A stretch of DNA of 64,000 nucleotides from Hyphomicrobiales bacterium. Its GTDB lineage: Bacteria; Pseudomonadota; Alphaproteobacteria; Rhizobiales; Rhizobiaceae. Shown here piece by piece: positions 24,967 through 33,836 of the stretch. The notes under the pieces are model-generated. The model was not told the DNA's origin, ran no database searches, and was given only the letters and a program-made list of their open reading frames with translations. The DNA lies in assembly GCA_900470155.1 (NCBI GenBank), contig UBZT01000015.1:124001-188000 (forward strand), in the 5' to 3' direction. The translations under genes and the position numbers were made by a program. Numbering within the stretch: position 1 is the first letter of the stretch; the number at the start of each line of letters is the position of its first letter.

Positions 24967-26568
24967 ATGGAATTGCTCAGACGCCGGTTTCTGATGTCTA
25001 CTGCGGTTGCCGCCGCTATTTTTGCTATGCCGCTGACCGTTACCGCCGCGACGCCGGAAGATCAGCTCGTCATCGCGCAGAATCTGTCGTCAATGCGCGG
25101 GCTCGACCCGAACGAGCTCAACCAGCTGGAAGCAGCCGAGGTTGTGGCCAATCTGTATGACCGCCTTGTCGTTCTGCCTGCCGACAGCATTACAACGCCG
25201 ACGCCCGGTATTGCGGAAAGCTGGACTGTCTCCGCCGACGGTAAGACCTTTACCTTCAAGATCCGTTCTGGGGTCACCTTCCACTCCGGCAATGCGCTGA
25301 CCGCGAAAGACGTCGAATGGTCGCTGCGGCGTCTCGTCACGCTCGGTCTGGCGCCTTCGGTCGATCTTCGCCAATGGGGCTTCAAGGAAGACAATGTCGC
25401 CTCCCTGATCACCGCCACCGACGACTCAACGCTCGTCCTCCAGACGCCGGAGGTCTGGAACCCGAACCTCATCCTGCTGTCGCTGGCAAGCTTCTCCACC
25501 TCGATCCTCGACAGCAAGCTCCTGGCCGATCACGTCAAGAACGACGACATGGGCCGCGAATTCCTGCAGAGCAACGATGCCGGTTCCGGTCCTTACTCGC
25601 TTCGCACATGGCGCTCGAACGATCTGCTGATCGCCGATGCCTTCAAGGATTACTGGCAAGGCGAGCCGAAGATGCGCCGCGTCATCGTGCGTCACCTGCC
25701 GGAATCGGCGGCCCAACGTCTGCAGCTCGAGGCCGGTGATATTGACGTCGCCACCCGTTTGTCCTCGACCGATCTCAACGCCCTCGACCAGGGTGGAAAG
25801 GTGACGATCCAGAAGACGCCAGGATTCGGTTTCTACTATCTCGCCTTGAACCAGAAGGACGAAATCCTTGGCAACCCTAAGGTTCGCGAAGCCTTCCGCT
25901 ATCTGATCGACTATGATGGTCTGGCCGATACCGTGATGAAATATTACGGCGTAAAGCAGCAGACCATCGTGCCGGCAGGCCTTCCCGGCGCCGTCGATGA
26001 AAACCCCTACAAGTTGGACATCGAAAAGGCCAAGGCGTTGTTGGCAGAAGCTGGTTATCCGGACGGATTCTCGAAGGTCTATTACGCCACTCCGGTCACG
26101 CCGGAATTCGAGGTGGCGCAATCGCTACAGGCCAATGCTGCAAAGGCAGGCATAAAGCTGGATCTGCAGGCCGGCGATCACATCGGCAAGTTCCGCAGCC
26201 GCGAGTTCGAAGTCTTTTCTGCGCGCTCCGGCGAGAGGTTACCCGATCCGCATTCGATCCTGCAATCCTATGCTACCAATGCAAACAACGCGGATGAAGC
26301 CAAACTGACAGGTATCAACGCCTGGCGCACGGCCTGGGACGTGCCGAAGGACATTCAGGACATGGTCGTCGCTGCAGCGCATGAAATCGATCCGGCAAAA
26401 CGGAGCGAGCTCTATGCAAAGGTCAATAAGGCCTACCTCGCATCTTCGCCTGCACTCGTGACATCGTTTCTCAGAACCGATGCCAAAGCCGTACGCAACG
26501 AGGTCAAGGGCTATACGGGACATTCCACCTGGCTGACCCGTTGGGACACTGTCACCAAGGGCGAGTGA
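24967..26568 (+). CDS. Family-5 ABC substrate-binding protein (probable sugar-acid importer)
   Basis: A 533-residue periplasmic protein. The ATG at 24967 is chosen because GGGAGGAG ends 4 nt before it. An arginine-rich signal (MELLRRRFLMSTAVAAAIFA) is cut near VTAA. Family-5 (DppA/OppA) landmarks are VVANLYDRLVVLPAD, PGIAESWTVSADGKTFTFKI, GVTFHSGNALTAKDVEWS and DAGSGPYSLRTW. Family members bind peptides, nickel or oligosaccharides. The setting beside a galactonate-dehydratase-like enzyme points to a sugar acid. It resembles the protein at 43250 (TPEDQLVIAQ vs TPKDQLVVAT), so the two importers look paralogous. Confidence 0.88.
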   Translation: MELLRRRFLMSTAVAAAIFAMPLTVTAATPEDQLVIAQNLSSMRGLDPNELNQLEAAEVVANLYDRLVVLPADSITTPTPGIAESWTVSADGKTFTFKIRSGVTFHSGNALTAKDVEWSLRRLVTLGLAPSVDLRQWGFKEDNVASLITATDDSTLVLQTPEVWNPNLILLSLASFSTSILDSKLLADHVKNDDMGREFLQSNDAGSGPYSLRTWRSNDLLIADAFKDYWQGEPKMRRVIVRHLPESAAQRLQLEAGDIDVATRLSSTDLNALDQGGKVTIQKTPGFGFYYLALNQKDEILGNPKVREAFRYLIDYDGLADTVMKYYGVKQQTIVPAGLPGAVDENPYKLDIEKAKALLAEAGYPDGFSKVYYATPVTPEFEVAQSLQANAAKAGIKLDLQAGDHIGKFRSREFEVFSARSGERLPDPHSILQSYATNANNADEAKLTGINAWRTAWDVPKDIQDMVVAAAHEIDPAKRSELYAKVNKAYLASSPALVTSFLRTDAKAVRNEVKGYTGHSTWLTRWDTVTKGE

Positions 26569-26593
26569 CCGTGATCGATAAAGGAAAGCGAAC

Positions 26594-27655
26594 GTGAGCA
26601 TCGCGCAAACGCAAAATTCGCGCTCTTCAGCCGGTGCAACCTGGCTGAGGAGTGTGCGAAAACTGGCAACCTCCTTTGCGGTCATTTTGACGACGCTGCT
26701 GGGTCTGCTGGTCATCACGTTCGTGATCGGCCGGATGGTGCCGGCCGATCCAGTCATTGCGGTGATCGGAGACCAGGCGGATCAGGCGACCTATGATAGG
26801 GTCTATCAGCAGATGGGGCTGGACAAACCGCTCTACATGCAGTTCGTCACCTATATCGGCAATATCGCGCAGCTGAATTTCGGCCAGTCGAACGTCACCA
26901 AGAACGCGGTCTCCAGCGATCTGGCTCGCGTCTTCCCGGCAACGCTTGAGCTGGCCACGCTCGCCACCTTGATTGGGGCGGTGTTCGGCATACCGCTTGG
27001 GATCATCTCTGCGGTCCGCAAGGGCACCTGGGTAGACCATCTTGCCCGCTTTGTCGGACTGCTCGGTCATTCGACGCCGATATTCTGGCTCGGCACTATC
27101 GTCATTCTCATCTTCTATGCGAAGTTTGGCGTGATACCGGGCAGTGGCCGGCTCGATGTCTATAACGAAGGGCTGGTCGACGGGCCGACCAATTCTCTGC
27201 TGATCGACGCGATCATCGCCGGCGAATGGGGCGTGTTCTTCGACGTCCTGCATCATGTTCTTGCACCGGCGCTGATCCTTGGCTACGCGGCGATGGCCTA
27301 TCTCAGCCGTATGAGCCGAAGCTTCATGCTTGAGCAACTGCGCCAGGAATATATCCTGACCGCCAAGGCCAAGGGACTGGATCAGCGCGCCATCATCTGG
27401 CGCCACGCGTTCCGCAATATCCGCGTGCAGCTCCTGACAATCGTGGCCCTTGCCTATTGCGGTCTGCTCGATGGCACCGTGCTGATCGAGACGGTATTTG
27501 CCTGGCCGGGGCTCGGCCAATACCTCACATCCGCTTTGTTCTTCGCCGATATGAATGCGGTGCTCGGCAGTGTTCTGCTGATCGGCCTGATATCGATCGC
27601 GATCAACCTGCTATCAGACATCGTCTATCGTTTCCTCGATCCACGTACGCGGTAA
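26594..27655 (+). CDS. ABC permease, DppB type
   Basis: A 353-residue inner-membrane protein with six predicted spans. DppB landmarks are GRMVPADPVIAVIGDQA early, TLELATLATLIGAVFGIPLGII, MSRSFMLEQLRQEYILTAKAKGLDQRAI (the EAA loop contacting the ATPase) and FAWPGLGQYL near the end. The start is GTG with AAAGGAAAG 7 nt upstream. It pairs with the DppC-type subunit 4 nt downstream. Confidence 0.92.
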   Translation: MSIAQTQNSRSSAGATWLRSVRKLATSFAVILTTLLGLLVITFVIGRMVPADPVIAVIGDQADQATYDRVYQQMGLDKPLYMQFVTYIGNIAQLNFGQSNVTKNAVSSDLARVFPATLELATLATLIGAVFGIPLGIISAVRKGTWVDHLARFVGLLGHSTPIFWLGTIVILIFYAKFGVIPGSGRLDVYNEGLVDGPTNSLLIDAIIAGEWGVFFDVLHHVLAPALILGYAAMAYLSRMSRSFMLEQLRQEYILTAKAKGLDQRAIIWRHAFRNIRVQLLTIVALAYCGLLDGTVLIETVFAWPGLGQYLTSALFFADMNAVLGSVLLIGLISIAINLLSDIVYRFLDPRTR

Positions 27656-27659
27656 AACC

Positions 27660-28571
27660 ATGACAACTCGATATTTCAGCGATCTGCATGACTGGCTGAT
27701 CAGCGAGGATTTCTCCTCCATGCATCAGGCCCGTCTTCACAAGGCCTATGTCCTGTGGCTGAGCCTGGTCAGCAATCCGCTGGCGCTTGGCGGGCTCGTG
27801 GTCGTCGTGGCACTGGTGGTCATCTCGGCCTTGGCACCCATTTTGTCGACCCATGATCCGATCGCCCAGGATCTGGCGCTCGCCCTGCGGCCGCCATCGT
27901 CCGAATTCTGGTTCGGAACCGACGAGTTCGGCCGTGATGTCTACTCGCGGCTGATCTACGGCGCCCGCACGACGCTCTATATCAGCATCCTGGTGACGGT
28001 GATCGTCGGCCCGATCGGCTTTGTTATCGGTGCCACCGCCGGCTATCTCGGCGGCTGGGTCGATGTCGTGCTGATGCGCATCACCGACATTTTCCTGTCC
28101 TTCCCGAGCCTGGTTCTGGCGCTTGCCTTCTCTGCGGCCCTCGGTCCCGGCATCGAGAATGCGGTAATCGCCATTGCGCTCACTGTCTGGCCGCCGATCG
28201 CCAGATTGGCTCGCGCCGAGACCCTGACCTTCCGCCAGGCCGATTTTGTCGTCGCGGCCGAACTACAGGGGGCCGGCATGGGACGCATCCTGGTGCGCCA
28301 CATCGTACCGCTCTGCGCGCCGTCGATCATCATCCGGCTGACACTCAACATGTCGAGCATCATCCTGACGGCGGCTGGCCTTGGCTTCCTAGGCCTTGGC
28401 GCCCAGCCGCCGATGCCGGAATGGGGCGCGATGGCCGCATCGGGGCGTCAATATCTTCTGGATGCCTGGTGGCTAACCACCGTTCCGGGCCTTGCAATCC
28501 TCACCGTCAGCCTGGCCTTCAACCTGCTTGGCGACGGTCTGCGCGACATCATGGATCCACGCAATGCCTGA
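27660..28571 (+). CDS. ABC permease, DppC type
   Basis: A 303-residue inner-membrane protein. The N-terminal cytoplasmic part and first span (LGGLVVVVALVVISALAPIL) lead to HDPIAQDLALALRPPSSEFWFGTDEFGRDV, the DppC signature. The EAA loop is RAETLTFRQADFVVAAELQGAGMGRIL, and GLGFLGLGAQPPMPEWGAM closes the core. It forms the channel with the DppB-type protein just upstream. Its last 8 bases overlap the ATPase gene. Confidence 0.92.
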   Translation: MTTRYFSDLHDWLISEDFSSMHQARLHKAYVLWLSLVSNPLALGGLVVVVALVVISALAPILSTHDPIAQDLALALRPPSSEFWFGTDEFGRDVYSRLIYGARTTLYISILVTVIVGPIGFVIGATAGYLGGWVDVVLMRITDIFLSFPSLVLALAFSAALGPGIENAVIAIALTVWPPIARLARAETLTFRQADFVVAAELQGAGMGRILVRHIVPLCAPSIIIRLTLNMSSIILTAAGLGFLGLGAQPPMPEWGAMAASGRQYLLDAWWLTTVPGLAILTVSLAFNLLGDGLRDIMDPRNA

Positions 28572-29412
28572 CAACAGCGACACAATTCTCTCCGTCGAAA
28601 ACATGTCGGTACAGTTTCCGACCCTGTCCGGCTCGGTCACAGCCGTGCGAAACGTCTCGTTCAAGGTCGGACGTGAAAAGGTCGGTATCATTGGCGAATC
28701 CGGCTCCGGCAAGAGCACCACCGGCCGGGCGATCATGCGCCTCCAACCGCAAGGCGCTATCGTTACCGCAGACCGTCTGGAGTTCGAGGATATCGACCTG
28801 CAGGCCGCCGACGAGGCGCAGATGCGCAAGATCCGTGGCAGCCGGATCTCGATGATCCTTCAGGATCCAAAGTACTCGCTTAATCCGGTGATGACCGTCG
28901 GCGAGCAAATCTCCGAGACCGTCATCCTGCACGAGCATGTATCGCGCCGTGAAGCGCGGACGCGGACGTTGGCGATGCTGGAGCGGGTCAATATCCGGGA
29001 TCCTGAACGGGTCTACGGGCTCTACCCTCACGAAGTCTCCGGGGGCATGGGCCAGCGCATCATGATCTCGATGATGCTGATCTCGCAGCCGTCACTGATC
29101 ATCGCCGACGAGCCGACCTCCGCCCTAGATGTGACCGTGCGCCAGCAGGTGCTGAGCATCCTCGACGACCTGGTGACCGAGCGCAACATTGGCCTGATCT
29201 TCATTTCGCACGATCTCAACCTCGTGCGCAGTTTCTGCAATCGGGTGCTGATCATGTATGCCGGCCGGATCGTCGAATCGCTCGACGCTGACAAGCTGGA
29301 GCATGCCACCCATCCCTATACACGTGGTCTCTTGAACGCGCTGCCGAGCCTGGAACATCCCCGCGACAGGCTGGAAGTTCTCAAGCGCGATCCAAAATGG
29401 CTGGAGGACTGA
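28564..29412 (+). CDS. ABC ATPase, DppD type
   Basis: A 282-residue ATPase. Walker A is GESGSGKST, the signature VSGGMGQR, Walker B LIIADEPTSALD, and the C-terminal tail HPYTRGLLNALPSLE is typical of the DppD/OppD group. The tail lacks the four-Cys iron-sulfur cluster seen in many DppD proteins. The ATG at 28564 overlaps the permease end and opens MPDNSDTILSVENMSVQF; an earlier in-frame reading lies inside the permease and is rejected. It works as a heterodimer with the next gene. Confidence 0.9.
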   Translation: MPDNSDTILSVENMSVQFPTLSGSVTAVRNVSFKVGREKVGIIGESGSGKSTTGRAIMRLQPQGAIVTADRLEFEDIDLQAADEAQMRKIRGSRISMILQDPKYSLNPVMTVGEQISETVILHEHVSRREARTRTLAMLERVNIRDPERVYGLYPHEVSGGMGQRIMISMMLISQPSLIIADEPTSALDVTVRQQVLSILDDLVTERNIGLIFISHDLNLVRSFCNRVLIMYAGRIVESLDADKLEHATHPYTRGLLNALPSLEHPRDRLEVLKRDPKWLED

Positions 29413-29413
29413 T

Positions 29414-30205
29414 ATGACGATGATCAAGGTGGATAATCTGTCCGTATCCTACGGTCACGGACACGATGCGCTCAGGGTCGTCAAGGACGTCTCCTTCGAG
29501 GTCGCAAAGGGCGAGACCTTCGGGCTGGTGGGAGAAAGTGGCTGCGGCAAGTCGACCGTGCTCGGCGCGCTGGCCGGCCGCAACAAGACCTGGGGCGGCT
29601 CGATCGTCATCAACGGCGAAACGGCCCTGCCGAAACGCACCAAATCGCAGCTCGCTCTGCAGCAGATGGTGTTTCAAGATCCGTTCGGCTCGATCCATCC
29701 GCGCCATACGATCGGCCGTGCCTTGCTGGAGCCACTGGAGATCCACGGGCTCGATCAGCGCCAGGAACGGATCGCGCAGATCCTGCAGGATGTCGGTCTG
29801 CCGCATAATTTCCGCTATCGTTTCCCCCACCAGCTTTCCGGCGGCCAGCGCCAGCGCGTCGCCATCGCCCGTGCCCTGATCCTCAAGCCGCGGATCCTGC
29901 TCCTCGACGAGCCGACTTCAGCGCTCGATGTCTCGGTCCAGGCGGAAATTCTGAATTTGCTGAAAGACCTGCGGGACCGCGAGAACCTTACCTTTGTCCT
30001 GGTCAGCCATGACATGGCGGTGATCGCCCATCTCTGCGATCGCGTCGCGGTGATGCAGAACGGTGTTTTCGTTGAAGTAACCACCAAGCAGAACCTGCTG
30101 CAGGGCACCGTCGCCCATCGCTATACGAAGACGCTACTGAACGGTAGCAAGGGATATGTCTCGCAGCGTCGGCACCGCGATCTGATCGGTGCACTTCCGG
30201 CGTAA
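29414..30205 (+). CDS. ABC ATPase, DppF type
   Basis: A 263-residue ATPase. Walker A is GESGCGKST, the Q-loop MVFQDPFGSIHPRHTIG, the signature LSGGQRQRVAIARAL and Walker B ILLLDEPTSALD. CTGGAGG stands 7 nt before the ATG. It completes the five-gene importer (24967-30205) as partner of the DppD-type ATPase, whose stop lies 1 nt upstream. No terminator with a T-run was seen in the 250 bases after it. Confidence 0.9.
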   Translation: MTMIKVDNLSVSYGHGHDALRVVKDVSFEVAKGETFGLVGESGCGKSTVLGALAGRNKTWGGSIVINGETALPKRTKSQLALQQMVFQDPFGSIHPRHTIGRALLEPLEIHGLDQRQERIAQILQDVGLPHNFRYRFPHQLSGGQRQRVAIARALILKPRILLLDEPTSALDVSVQAEILNLLKDLRDRENLTFVLVSHDMAVIAHLCDRVAVMQNGVFVEVTTKQNLLQGTVAHRYTKTLLNGSKGYVSQRRHRDLIGALPA

Positions 30206-30460
30206 ATTCGAAGAACGGGCAATTCATTGCGCGCCTTTCGGCGGATTCTGATCGACCATCGCATCCCCGCACAGAGCGACCATTACCATAAGCATACGCT
30301 CCTCCGTAGATCGGGCTCTCAATCATCTGATGGATTGTTGCATCCATCGCACCAGATCGCATTCTCCATGACTGCGCGTTCGCGACCCTTCTCCAACTCG
30401 CGCGTCGATGGTTCGAATGTCATCAAGGCGCCTCATTCCGACGGGCCTGAACGCCCTTCA

Positions 30461-31528
30461 CTAGGAAAGACTATACCAGGCGCCGCGGCCGGCACCGTGC
30501 AGGGCGAGGTGCCCTTGATCCACGAGTGCCTTGAGATGATCTTTGATGGTATGACGGCTTGCATCGGTGATCCGTGCAGCCTCCGCGACCGTGATCCGGC
30601 CGTGCTCGCGCGCCAACTCGCGCAATGTAACGGATAATTCCGGCATGTCGGCGAGGATTATTCGCTCGCGCTCCATTTTCTTCTCAAGCCGCGTCTTCTG
30701 CCGATGCAGGGCCCTCAAAAAGAACTCGATCCAGGGTTTCCAGTCGGGCTCGGCGCTACGGATAGTTCCCTGCGTAAGCCGAAGCGAGATGTAATAGCTC
30801 TCCTTGCTTTGCTCGATGATGCTTTTGAGCGAGCTGAAGGGGACGTAAGCGTAGTCCGCCCGCAGGAGCAACAAGGTGGTCAGAATACGCGACAGGCGGC
30901 CATTGCCATCCTGGAATGGATGGATTTCGAGGAAAATGACAACGAAGATCGCAACGACCAAAAGTGGAAGGAGTCGCTTTTCTCGCCCTTGCTCATCCAG
31001 CCAGACGATCAGTTCTTCCATTCGACGCGGCGTATCGAACGGCGATACCGTTTCGAAAACTATGCCAAGGCTCTCGCCCTGTTCGTTAAACGCGTCCACG
31101 TTGTTGGAGAGGGTTTTGTAGGCGCCGCGATGCCGCTCGTTCTTTGTCGAATGTGCAAGCAGGTCGCGGTGGAGCTGACGGATATGATTCTCGGTGAGCG
31201 AAATAGCTTCGTATGCGCTGAAGGTGGTTTCCATCACCTCCGCATAGCCGGCAACCTCTTGCTCGTCACGTGTCGTAAACGACCCCAGGCGAATGTTTGC
31301 CAGCAGCTTTTCGACCTCACGGTCTGTGAGGCGTGCCCCTTCGATACGTGTGGAGGAACCGACGCTTTCGATCGTGGCGACACGCCGGAGGCCGGACAGC
31401 CGCTAAGGCGCGATCCGGCCGATCGCACGCCAAGCACCCTTGAATTCGTCGATTTCGGCGATCAGCGACAGGATTTTGGGCGTGATCCGGACGGTCGCCG
31501 TATTTAGAAATTCCACTTGTGCATCCAT
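30461..31528 (-). pseudogene. Fic-family AMP-transferase gene interrupted by an amber codon
   Basis: Read from the ATG at 31528, one frame runs MDAQVEFLNTATVRITPKIL to TAG at 31403-31405 (codon 42), then on unbroken to 30461. The second part holds SSTRIEG, the inhibitory-helix motif of self-restrained Fic proteins, the catalytic HPFQDGNGRLSR, and a C-terminal winged helix (ITVAEAARITDASRHTIKDHL). Fic enzymes attach AMP or similar groups to a target protein. A single base change (such as GAG or CAG to TAG) explains the stop. Restart at an internal GTG/ATG near 31237 would give 258 residues with the Fic core but without the inhibitory helix, so toxic restarts are conceivable. Sequencing error is also possible. 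Confidence 0.8.
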
Positions 31529-31538
31529 TTCCATCCAA

Positions 31539-32026
31539 GTTCCACGAGAGAGTTCGCCAGATCTGTCAGTCGTGAGCTAGATGACTGGCCATACTTCACT
31601 CGAGCGGATCCAAAATTTTGCAGCTAGACGAGAGACGAGTACGTGGCTGGGATTTCGAAGTCTCTGACGTCTCTAAGAGTTCGGATGAGATCGATGCGGA
31701 ACAACCGCGGGGTCGCAGGTGCGACCCCGCTCAAGGCGAAAACGATGCTGAACCCAGCAATTATTTCCGCTTGCAGCGCGTCGTGCCAGCCCAACAACAA
31801 TCAAGCGACTGTGGAGATGAGGCATCCGGACTTGCAATCTGAGGTCCGGAAGTTCCTCTCGCGGATAAGTGCGAATTCGGTAATGCTAAGACACCCCCCG
31901 CATTTCACCGAAGGAACATATGTGCATTTAGAATTGGCTGCAAAAACTGCTGCCCGTGATGATCGCAATAGGTCACGAGGCGTGATATGATTATGCAATG
32001 AATTTTAGATGAATAAAGGGGGGTAA
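31539..32026. other. Intergenic stretch between Fic relic and GntR
   Basis: About 490 bases without a recognised gene. It holds the perfect inverted repeat at 31707-31730 and an A/T-rich leader before the GntR gene, where AAAGGGGGG gives a strong ribosome site. Confidence 0.5.
31707..31730. repeat. Perfect 11-bp inverted repeat
   Basis: GCGGGGTCGCA and its exact complement TGCGACCCCGC are parted by only two bases (GG). It could fold as a tight hairpin or bind a dimeric protein. There is no T-run on either side, so it is not a simple terminator. Confidence 0.7.
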
Positions 32027-32779
32027 ATGTCTGAACCAAAACGCTCGGGTGGTCGCAGATCCTTATCTGCGGGGGTCGAAGACGCACTTCGAGCGCAGAT
32101 CGAGGCAGGCTACTACGCGACCGGAGACAAGTTGCCTACCGAACCCGCATTGACAGAGAAGTTCGGGGTAAGCCGAACGGTTGTTCGCGAGGCTATCGCT
32201 GCTCTGAGGGCGGACAATCTTGTCGAATCACGGCAGGGCTCGGGCGTTTTTGTTATTGGTCAGCGACAGTCCGATACGGGACTTCGTCTGTTTACAGGCG
32301 AGACCGACAAGATTTCCGATATCATCGAGGAGCTGGAACTGCGCATCGGGATAGAGGTTGAGGCAGCGGGCCTTGCAGCAGTAAGAAGTTCACCGGCTCA
32401 GGAGGCTGAAATCCAAGCTCAGGTCGAGCGGTTCTCACGTCTCGTTGCAGATGGAAAGCCCACGGATGAAGCTGACTTCGAGTTTCACATGGCGATTGCA
32501 ACGGCGACCAACAACGCCCGTTTCAGAACGTTCCTTGAGCATGTGGGGAGGCGCATGATCCCCCGTGTGAAATTCCGGACGGTCATGGGCGGCGTTGACC
32601 CACTTCCTAGCAGGGACGCCCCGATACTCGAAGAGCATCGCGGCATCGCCGAGGCTATCCTCGCCCGAGATCCCGACCGGGCACGCGAGGCAATGCGGCT
32701 GCACCTGGTGACAGGCATCAAGCGTTACCGCTCATTGACGTCATGGGGGTGCTCACACAAAAAAGACGAGTTCGATTGA
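32027..32779 (+). CDS. GntR-family regulator (FadR/FCD), likely of the kdgD operon
   Basis: A 250-residue regulator. The winged helix lies at residues 10-75 (DALRAQIEAGYYATGDKLPT, TEKFGVSRTVVREAIAALRADNLVE, GSGVFV). The FCD domain follows with the metal-binding set DFEFHMAIA, EEHRGIAEAIL and MRLHLVTGI. This subclass (LldR/PdhR/UxuR side) senses organic acids. The ribosome site AAAGGGGGG precedes the ATG. It is 64 nt before kdgD on the same strand, and a perfect 8+8 palindrome sits between them, so it probably regulates the downstream operon. Confidence 0.9.
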   Translation: MSEPKRSGGRRSLSAGVEDALRAQIEAGYYATGDKLPTEPALTEKFGVSRTVVREAIAALRADNLVESRQGSGVFVIGQRQSDTGLRLFTGETDKISDIIEELELRIGIEVEAAGLAAVRSSPAQEAEIQAQVERFSRLVADGKPTDEADFEFHMAIATATNNARFRTFLEHVGRRMIPRVKFRTVMGGVDPLPSRDAPILEEHRGIAEAILARDPDRAREAMRLHLVTGIKRYRSLTSWGCSHKKDEFD

Positions 32780-32788
32780 CTCATCTTA

Positions 32789-32807
32789 AAAGTCATCATA
32801 TGACTTT
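32789..32807. promoter_or_regulatory. Palindromic operator before kdgD
   Basis: AAAGTCAT-CAT-ATGACTTT is a perfect 8-bp inverted repeat with a 3-nt spacer, 37 nt before the kdgD start and just behind the GntR gene. GTCAT...ATGAC fits GntR-family dimers. It may also overlap the operon promoter. Confidence 0.6.
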
Positions 32808-32843
32808 CTCCACCGTAAAGCTCGCAGCGTGGGAGAAATTTCG

Positions 32844-33749
32844 TTGTCGCCTGAAGAAATCAAATCGCGTGTAGGTTCAGGGCTTCTGTCCTTCCCGGTC
32901 ACGCACTTCACCTCAGACTACAAGCTCAATCTTGACAGCTATCGTCGCCACGTAGAGTGGCTGTCCGGCTACGAGGCCGCCGCTCTTTTTGCTGCCGGCG
33001 GAACGGGCGAGTTCTTTTCCCTTTCGCCAGCCGAAGTTGGTGAGGTGACGAGGGCCGCCAAGGACGTGTCCGGGAATGTACCGATCATCGCGGGATGTGG
33101 GTATGGAGCATCTCTTGCATTTGAGACCGCAGCGGTTGCCGAAGAGGCTGGTGCAGATGGGATCCTTCTGCTGCCGCACTATCTGACGGAGGCACCGCAG
33201 GATGGGATTTTCGCTCATGTGAAAGCCGTCTGCGATTCAACGGATCTCGGCGTAATCCTTTACAATCGAGCGAATTCCGTTGCCAACGCCGATACGGTCG
33301 CGCGCTTGGCGGATGCTTGCCCCAACCTGATTGGTTTTAAAGATGGCACTGGTAAGGTGGATCTCGTGCGGCATGTGACTGCCAAGCTGGGCGACCGGCT
33401 CACCTATATCGGTGGAATGCCGACACACGAACTTTTCGCCGAGGGTTTTAACGGTGTGGGCGTTACCACCTATTCCTCGGCCGTCTTCAACTTCGTGCCC
33501 GAACTTGCCCAGCGGTTCTATCGCGCTATGCGTGCCAGCGATCGTCCCGCGATGGAGACCATTCTTCACGACTTCTTCTTTCCCTTCGCGGCGCTTCGCG
33601 ACCGAAAGGCAGGCTACCCGGTTTCCATCATCAAGGCCGGGGTCGATCTGGTCGGCTATACCCCTGGTCCGGTTCGTCCGCCGCTTGTTGATCTGACGGG
33701 GGAGGAGCGGGAAATGCTGCAGGATTTGATCAACGGAGTTCGTCGTTGA
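32844..33749 (+). CDS. kdgD: 5-dehydro-4-deoxyglucarate dehydratase
   Basis: A 301-residue DapA-superfamily enzyme (EC 4.2.1.41) that dehydrates and decarboxylates 5-dehydro-4-deoxy-D-glucarate to 2,5-dioxopentanoate. The match to known KdgD is strong: SGLLSFPVT, LFAAGGTGEFFSLSP, GILLLPHYLTEAPQDG, CPNLIGFKDGTGK with Schiff-base Lys166, YSSAVFNFVPE, and GYPVSIIKAGVDLVG. The TTG at 32844 is chosen because GGGAG ends 8 nt before it and the protein then begins like the family; the in-frame GTG at 32829 is the alternative. Its product is the substrate of the dehydrogenase at 38995, six genes on. Confidence 0.93.
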   Translation: MSPEEIKSRVGSGLLSFPVTHFTSDYKLNLDSYRRHVEWLSGYEAAALFAAGGTGEFFSLSPAEVGEVTRAAKDVSGNVPIIAGCGYGASLAFETAAVAEEAGADGILLLPHYLTEAPQDGIFAHVKAVCDSTDLGVILYNRANSVANADTVARLADACPNLIGFKDGTGKVDLVRHVTAKLGDRLTYIGGMPTHELFAEGFNGVGVTTYSSAVFNFVPELAQRFYRAMRASDRPAMETILHDFFFPFAALRDRKAGYPVSIIKAGVDLVGYTPGPVRPPLVDLTGEEREMLQDLINGVRR

Positions 33750-33836
33750 CGAGAAAATGCGGCGGGTGTCCCAAGAACGGCACCCGTCCGCGACTACTAT
33801 CAAAGCTTCATTGGTCCACTTTTGGGAGGAGTGCAG

